Shown in pieces: positions 6,637-11,151 of a stretch of 11,151 bases of DNA; the first letter of the stretch is position 1, and each line of letters starts with the position of its first letter. The position numbers and the translations under genes are program-made. The notes beneath the pieces were generated by a model that had not been told where the DNA came from, made no database searches, and worked only from the letters and a program-made list of their open reading frames with translations. This stretch comes from Clostridia bacterium (GTDB lineage: Bacteria; Bacillota_A; Clostridia; Oscillospirales; CAG-272), in assembly GCA_017462145.1 (NCBI GenBank), contig JAFTRT010000190.1, positions 1 to 11,151 of the forward strand, in the 5' to 3' direction.

Positions 6637-7364
6637 CGGCTTTGCTGTACGGCCAGATCCAAGGCCAGTTCGATCATATCGGTAAAGGAATTTTGCCGTT
6701 CCTCAGCAGGAAGTGCCTCTCCCGTTACCAGGGAATCCGACACGGTGCAAATGGCCAACGCCCGTTTCCCTGCCCGTGCCGCATTCATATACAATGCGGC
6801 GGCTTCCATTTCCACAGCCAAAACGCCCATGCTTTGCCACGGAGCATTGCTGTCGGAACGATTGTGATAAAAAATATCGGTAGAAAGCAGATTTCCCACG
6901 TGGTAAGACAGCCCCTTTTCCCGAGCCAAAGCAACGCCCGTTTGCAACAGGTCAAAATCGCAAATAGGGGCAAAGCCGCCTTCAGCAACAAACTGCCGTC
7001 CGTATGCGGAATCGGTGCAAGCGCCCATGCCAAAGACCAAATCTCTCAGATTCACACGGTCGGTCAAAGCGCCTGCCGATCCAATGCGCAAAATGGTATC
7101 CACGCCGTATGCGTGATATAATTCATAGCTGTAAATGCCAATGGACGGCATGCCCATTCCGCTGGCCATGACCGAGACCTCCGTGTTCTTCCAAAGTCCC
7201 GTATAGCCCTGCACGCCTCTGACATTGTTAAACAAACGTGCATCCTTCAAAAACTCCTTGGCAACCAAGGCAGAGCGAAGAGGATCCCCCGGCATGAGCA
7301 CCGTCTTGGCAATGTGAGACGGCTCTGCCTGAATATGAGGGGTAGGATATCCAAGCGAATTCAT
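6633..7364 (-). CDS. deoD: Purine nucleoside phosphorylase, DeoD type
   Basis: Phosphorolytic enzyme that splits purine ribo- and deoxyribonucleosides into free base and (deoxy)ribose-1-phosphate; usually a homohexamer. The 243-residue protein aligns by eye with E. coli DeoD throughout: MPGDPLRS with phosphate-binding R30, FNNVRG with R49, RIGSAGAL with R93, GMGACTDS, CDFDLL, VGNLLSTDIFY, VEMEAAALY (ribose-binding Met/Glu) and TVSDSLVTGE, whose Asp is the general acid; the helper Arg of the AEERQNSF segment is also present. The ATG at 7362-7364 is preferred over an in-frame TTG at 7374-7376 because GGAGGAG (7368-7374) lies between them. Its ribose-1-phosphate is the substrate of DeoB, encoded next with a 4-nt overlap. 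Confidence 0.97.
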   Translation of the reverse strand: MNSLGYPTPHIQAEPSHIAKTVLMPGDPLRSALVAKEFLKDARLFNNVRGVQGYTGLWKNTEVSVMASGMGMPSIGIYSYELYHAYGVDTILRIGSAGALTDRVNLRDLVFGMGACTDSAYGRQFVAEGGFAPICDFDLLQTGVALAREKGLSYHVGNLLSTDIFYHNRSDSNAPWQSMGVLAVEMEAAALYMNAARAGKRALAICTVSDSLVTGEALPAEERQNSFTDMIELALDLAVQQSR

Positions 7365-7367
7365 AAG

Positions 7368-7374
7368 CTCCTCC
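7368..7374 (-). promoter_or_regulatory. deoD ribosome binding site (decides the start)
   Basis: GGAGGAG on the minus strand, three bases before the ATG at 7362-7364. It overlaps the alternative TTG start codon at 7374-7376, which rules that longer form out as the main product. Confidence 0.8.
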
Positions 7375-7386
7375 AATCAGATCGGA

Positions 7387-7974
7387 TTATTCTTTGACCT
7401 TGCTTCCTTCCATGTAGTAGGAAGCCTCCATGTCTGCCACGCAAAGGGCAAAGGCCAAGGGAAACATTTCAAGGGCTCTGCCCACCTGGTTGGCATCCTC
7501 CGGACCGGAAAAGCCCATGTGATACCGAATGGCAAAGGCTTCATCACGGGTCAGACGCATGTAAGCAGACAGAATATAGACTGATTTTTCTCCGTGTCCG
7601 TAGGGCAAGGTGTCCTCAATGGTATAGTAGGGCACGCTCTCCCATACGCCGTTCTTTTTGACGTTTCGCATTTCGGTCTTATAAAAATTGGTCTTGCACA
7701 CATCGTGCAGAAGAGCGGCAATGGCCAAAGACTCTTCTGTAAAGGTAAATCCGTACTTTTCACGGAAACGGGGACGCTTGACAAAGTCGCACAGGCACTC
7801 ATACACATTCAAGCTGTGCTCCAACAAGCCCCCTTCGTAAGCACCGTGAAAACGAGTGGACGCAGGAGCGGTGAAGAAGTCGGTCTTCTCCTCCAAGTAT
7901 TCCAAAAAGCGATCCGCTCCCTCACGGGTGATGCAAGAACGGTAAATGGTCAAAAATTTTTCTTTATTGCTCAT
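7387..7974 (-). CDS. HD-domain phosphohydrolase
   Basis: Likely metal-dependent phosphohydrolase or nuclease of 195 residues, consisting essentially of one HD domain. Metal and catalytic residues are visible: H53 in GGLLEHSLNV, H90-D91 in ALLHDVCKT, H127 in PYGHGEKS, H152 in RYHMGF, and a late Asp, D181, in CVADMEA. The segment FFTAPASTRFHGAYEGGLLEH resembles the HD domain of the 3'-5' exoribonuclease YhaM, but the N-terminal OB-fold of YhaM is absent. Other HD families, such as 5'-nucleotidases and dNTPases, are possible. It sits 15 nt after the ABC permease and 22 nt before deoD, which suggests nucleotide or RNA breakdown feeding nucleoside salvage; this is inference. Start ATG 7972-7974 has AAAGGAA upstream. 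Confidence 0.9.
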   Translation of the reverse strand: MSNKEKFLTIYRSCITREGADRFLEYLEEKTDFFTAPASTRFHGAYEGGLLEHSLNVYECLCDFVKRPRFREKYGFTFTEESLAIAALLHDVCKTNFYKTEMRNVKKNGVWESVPYYTIEDTLPYGHGEKSVYILSAYMRLTRDEAFAIRYHMGFSGPEDANQVGRALEMFPLAFALCVADMEASYYMEGSKVKE

Positions 7975-7989
7975 GATAGTTCCTTTCTG

Positions 7990-10236
7990 TCAGCTTTCTT
8001 CGCCTATCCGCTCCGCATTCGGCAGGCGGCGACGTCTGATGAATCGAATGCACAACCCTGTGACCAAAACGCCTGCGGGAAGCAGGAAGCAGAACAACAC
8101 ACCGCATACGATCATAGGAGTGGCGGTTACCGAGCGATTGGCCTCCGTAAACGGAACCGATTCGCCCTCGGCAACAGGATTTTGATAGCTCTCCCTGCAC
8201 CAAGAAAGCAGATAGGTCAGGAAGAGAGATTGATTTTGTGTCAATGCCGTGCTGTCATTCAACGCCTCTGCACCGGTAACCCAAACCAGCTTCATGCCGT
8301 TGGGGCGTTCGGCGGCAGCAGCCAACACGTAGCTTCCCTTTTCATCAGCCGCTCCCGCCCGATAGCTCTCAGCGGGAGAGGTCAGCAAGGAAGTCAACAA
8401 CAGATCTGCTGTTTCCGTTTCCTCGGCAAGCAGGATGGAATCTGCGTCCGTCAAGGTGGGGAAACGGGAGGTAGCGTTGGCATACACGGACAGTGCCTCG
8501 TGATCGTAATCAACCGTTCCCGTCACGGTAGAAGTCTCTTGCTTCCGTTCCGTTCCGTCTTCATTCTTCACGGTCTCTTCGATCATCACGGGACCGGCTT
8601 CGGCCGTCATGCCGTACTCTGCCGTCAGGCGATTGAAATTGGGCAAGGAAAGAAAATCAGAATCGGTCAAAAGCAGAATTTTTCCGCCCTGTTCCGCATA
8701 GGAAAGAATGGCGGTCAGCTCTTCCTCCGTCAAGTCAGCCGTCGGCTTGTTGATGACCAAAGCAGAAGCATCTGCGCTGATCGCACCGCTCCGGGGTGAC
8801 CACTCCTTGACGGGTGTCACAAATTGCTCCAGTACGGGAAGGGCAAAATTTTGCAAGCAACCGCTCCAAAGAGCCGTTTCGGACAGATTCGGTTCCCCGT
8901 GCCCCGTCAGATAATACAGAGTGGGAACCGTTTCGGCCGTCACGTACGCCAAGGTGGAGGCAATCATATAATCGCCGCGGAGATTTTTTTGGATTCCCAT
9001 TTCCCAAGCCACGTAATAATAGTAGGCCTGCTCCGTTCCGGAGTTCAGATAATTGGCATAATATTGCATTCCCAGATTATAATACTCGGAATAGGACACG
9101 CCCTCCACACCCAACAGTTCATTGGTATAGGTAAACAGATCGGAAAACGGGAGGTAAAGGCATCGCTTAGCGCTCTCCATGACCACGCCATCCGCAGCGG
9201 CAACCAGGGAAAGTCCCCGCTCTGCCAACCATTCCTCTGCTTGATCGATCGGAAGATTTTGATAGGTCAGATGAGGATTCTCTTGACAAATCCGACGCCA
9301 GTAGCGCTCATACGCACTGTCGGAAGCAGCGTTGACCAAATGATAGAGCGTGATGTCTTCGTCCAAATCACGCAGAAGCTGCTTGGTATCGGCAGAAAGC
9401 GTATATTTTCCCGAAGAGGTCACGTCAAGCTGTGAGACCTTGGTAGGAAGCAAGCAGGTGAGAGCACCCGTTCCGACCAAAAGAACGGCCAAAACCGTGC
9501 AAAGTGCTTGCTTGGAGCCAAAGGCGGGCTTTGCCCCTCTCTTCCCCTCTCGGCATAGGAACGCCAGAGTACCTGCAAACAACAGGGCAGATGCGGCCAA
9601 CAAGAAGAGGATGGAGCTCCAATCCAAAAGACCGTAGCGAATATCCTCCATCATATAAAAGACGGACAGCCCCTGAATGGCTTCGGTTACACTTTCGTTG
9701 GGCAGGAGAACGACAAACACGCCAAGTGCCATCCACAGCGCCATCACGCCGTAGGAGATCAGCGTAGCCACCCACCGCCGTTTACAAAGAGCAAACAGAA
9801 AGCAAACCAGACAAAAGAGGGTCAGCTCACACAGAAACAACAGAAAGATCTGAGAATATGCTTCTCCCATCGAAACCTTGGACAGCATAGACAAAACGGG
9901 AGGATACAACAGCATACTTCCGTTGGCCAACACCAACACCGTCAGTGCCGCCAACAGTTTTCCTGCGATCTGAACGGTACGGGATACGGGCAGACTTTGC
10001 AACCAATCGTCCTTGCGATCTCCCTCATTTCCAAAGATTTGCCATCCTAACAGGGGCATCAACAAGGCCATCCCATACAGGATGATGGGAGCACTGTCAT
10101 CCAGATCGGCTCCGCCCAAAACCAATTGAAAGGAAACAAAGCAAACCCCCGTTACCAACAGAGACAAGGCCAAAAATACAAGACCTGTAACCGAGCGAAA
10201 ATGCTTTTTTAATTCTCTCCAATAGATCGCTTTCAT
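7990..10236 (-). CDS. ABC transporter permease fused to a GldG-like extracytoplasmic domain
   Basis: A 748-residue membrane protein joining what are often two proteins. Residues 1-230 form a GldF/ABC-2-type permease with about six hydrophobic segments (near 16-40, 50-68, 90-115, 127-150, 156-178, 207-228) and the cytoplasmic NEGDRKDDWLQSLPVSR loop typical of these permeases. A further segment (243-263) leads into a large outside domain beginning TSSGKYTLSADTKQLLRDLDEDITLY, characteristic of GldG/ABC_transp_aux proteins, with the conserved YYLTGHGE at 441-448 and a TDSDFLSL stretch later. A last hydrophobic segment (about 705-730) ends in a basic tail. Residues 382-408 hold ten tyrosines. The ATG overlaps the ATPase stop by 4 nt, so the two make one transporter. 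Substrate is unknown; gliding is not implied. Confidence 0.88.
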   Translation of the reverse strand: MKAIYWRELKKHFRSVTGLVFLALSLLVTGVCFVSFQLVLGGADLDDSAPIILYGMALLMPLLGWQIFGNEGDRKDDWLQSLPVSRTVQIAGKLLAALTVLVLANGSMLLYPPVLSMLSKVSMGEAYSQIFLLFLCELTLFCLVCFLFALCKRRWVATLISYGVMALWMALGVFVVLLPNESVTEAIQGLSVFYMMEDIRYGLLDWSSILFLLAASALLFAGTLAFLCREGKRGAKPAFGSKQALCTVLAVLLVGTGALTCLLPTKVSQLDVTSSGKYTLSADTKQLLRDLDEDITLYHLVNAASDSAYERYWRRICQENPHLTYQNLPIDQAEEWLAERGLSLVAAADGVVMESAKRCLYLPFSDLFTYTNELLGVEGVSYSEYYNLGMQYYANYLNSGTEQAYYYYVAWEMGIQKNLRGDYMIASTLAYVTAETVPTLYYLTGHGEPNLSETALWSGCLQNFALPVLEQFVTPVKEWSPRSGAISADASALVINKPTADLTEEELTAILSYAEQGGKILLLTDSDFLSLPNFNRLTAEYGMTAEAGPVMIEETVKNEDGTERKQETSTVTGTVDYDHEALSVYANATSRFPTLTDADSILLAEETETADLLLTSLLTSPAESYRAGAADEKGSYVLAAAAERPNGMKLVWVTGAEALNDSTALTQNQSLFLTYLLSWCRESYQNPVAEGESVPFTEANRSVTATPMIVCGVLFCFLLPAGVLVTGLCIRFIRRRRLPNAERIGEES

Positions 10237-11151
10237 CGGTCGGCCTCCTTTCGACGGATTTTGAGTCGAGATTTTCTTTGAGGCTGTTCCGAGACTTTCG
10301 GCTCGGTCAAGGCTTCAAAGGCATCGGACAGATGAAAGGTCACCGTATCATAGGAGAGAAGCGAAACGCCCTCCGCCGTCAAGTGCTTTTCGATACCCTT
10401 TCTGCGGTCATAAGAAGGCTCTGCCTCCAACTGAAGGCGACAAACGCCTCCCGTTTCCTCGGTTGATACGCAGGAAAGAACTCCCCCCAAGGTACGCAAA
10501 GAGCGACAGACCTCCTCCGCAGCCACACCTCGCAACGACACCGCAAGGACAGCCGTTTCGGTTCGGTTGAGCCTTTGCAGGATATCCTCCACGGAAGAAT
10601 AGGCCACCTGCTTTCCGCCCGACAGCATCAAGACCGTATGGCACAGGGCTTCCGCCTCCTTGGGATCGTGGGTAAACAACAGAATCTGTTTTTTCGTTTC
10701 CAGCATGGCGATGAGATTGCGAAGCTCCTCGGCCTGAGAACGGCCAAGCCCTGCGGTGGGATCGTCTAAAATGAGGGTTTCGGCATTGCCGATCAGCGTT
10801 GCCGCAAGCCCAAGCTTTCTCTGCTGATGCAAGCGAAGACGGCGAACGGTGCAAGCGCTGTAATCGGCGAGTCCCACGAGGCGAAGTGCCTCGGTGCTCT
10901 GCCGAAACAAACGGTCTTCCTCTATGCCTTTGGTCTCCCCTACGAAGCACAAAAGCTCAAACAAGGTCATATCCTCGTAAGCACGCAGATCGGTGGGCAT
11001 ATATCCGATGCGCCGCTTCCACAGCAGACGTTCCTGCTCTCCCTGCGGTACGGTTTCCCCCAAGATCAGCTCCCCCTCATCGGGCAGGAGGATTCCTGCT
11101 ACCAGACGGGCCAAGGCACTTTTGCCTGCCCCCTTAGGACCCAAGATTCCA
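10233..11151 (-). CDS. ABC transporter ATP-binding protein, 5' end outside window
   Basis: Cytoplasmic ATPase partner of the adjacent GldFG-type permease. The reading frame is open to the right edge, and the visible protein begins at the Walker A region, GILGPKGAGKSAL, so the start codon and about 30-40 residues are missing. In order: Walker A; Q-loop region RIGYMPTDLRAYEDMT; helical domain; VRRLRLHQQRKLGLA where the LSGGQ signature should be; Walker B LILDDPTAGL; switch FTHDPKEAE. A roughly 100-residue C-terminal domain follows, like that of ABC-2 exporter ATPases. Two key features are altered: the signature reads LRLHQ (usual Ser and Gly absent) and the catalytic Glu after Walker B is Asp. 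Walker A and the switch His are intact. It may hydrolyse ATP slowly or act mainly as a switch. Confidence 0.93.
   Translation of the reverse strand, partial: GILGPKGAGKSALARLVAGILLPDEGELILGETVPQGEQERLLWKRRIGYMPTDLRAYEDMTLFELLCFVGETKGIEEDRLFRQSTEALRLVGLADYSACTVRRLRLHQQRKLGLAATLIGNAETLILDDPTAGLGRSQAEELRNLIAMLETKKQILLFTHDPKEAEALCHTVLMLSGGKQVAYSSVEDILQRLNRTETAVLAVSLRGVAAEEVCRSLRTLGGVLSCVSTEETGGVCRLQLEAEPSYDRRKGIEKHLTAEGVSLLSYDTVTFHLSDAFEALTEPKVSEQPQRKSRLKIRRKEADR

Noticed and set aside
7594..8799. Long plus-strand open frame (401 codons) opposite the HD gene and the ABC permease
   Set aside because: It runs antisense across two well-supported genes, has no recognisable domain, and its composition is that expected from the reverse of conserved coding sequence.
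7990..10236. Evidence for gliding motility from the GldG-like domain
   Set aside because: GldFG-type transporters occur widely in non-gliding bacteria; no other gliding gene is present.
1848..11151. A defence system (helicase + HD nuclease + membrane protein + ABC ATPase)
   Set aside because: The helicase is an ordinary full-length PcrA with its housekeeping C-terminal domain, the HD protein lies with salvage enzymes, and there are no mobile-element marks or compositional break.

Overview
The window looks like chromosomal DNA from a Gram-positive, low-to-mid GC bacterium, most likely a gut-type member of class Clostridia. This is inferred from strong AGGAGG-type ribosome binding sites on nearly every gene, a consensus housekeeping sigma promoter with an UP element in front of rplM-rpsI, a PcrA-type (not RecBCD-type) helicase, and a Gld-like ABC exporter with fused permease and GldG parts. 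I cannot name a genus. Coding regions appear close to half GC, while the 585-846 intergenic region is much richer in A and T. I see no mobile element, CRISPR array, tRNA or rRNA.

Left end (1-584, minus strand): the 5' part of rpsI (S9) and the complete rplM (L13), the usual two-gene ribosomal protein operon. It is driven by a promoter at 631-659 with an UP element at 664-680. The spacer 585-846 separates it from a divergent plus-strand gene (847-1803) for an S1-domain RNA-binding protein with two clear S1 repeats and one degenerate repeat. That gene ends at a strong hairpin (1808-1841) lying between two converging genes.

Right part (1848-11151, minus strand): eight genes read in one direction with junctions ranging from 4-nt overlaps to 22-nt gaps, so they probably form one long operon whose promoter lies beyond base 11151. 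In transcription order they are: an ABC ATPase (5' end cut off), a fused GldF-GldG-type ABC permease, an HD-domain phosphohydrolase, deoD (purine nucleoside phosphorylase), deoB (phosphopentomutase), cdd (cytidine deaminase), a four-pass membrane protein of unknown function, and pcrA (DNA helicase).

The deoD-deoB-cdd core is a nucleoside salvage module: DeoD splits purine (deoxy)nucleosides into base and (deoxy)ribose-1-phosphate, DeoB converts that to the 5-phosphate, and Cdd deaminates (deoxy)cytidine. The HD protein might supply nucleosides by dephosphorylating nucleotides or degrading RNA, but this is inference. The ABC pair has an unusual ATPase: Walker A and the switch histidine are intact, but the signature motif and the catalytic glutamate are changed. 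No gene here is clearly a new system; the points most worth a second look are the degenerate ATPase paired with the GldFG fusion, the orphan membrane protein between cdd and pcrA, and the S1 gene's leader.
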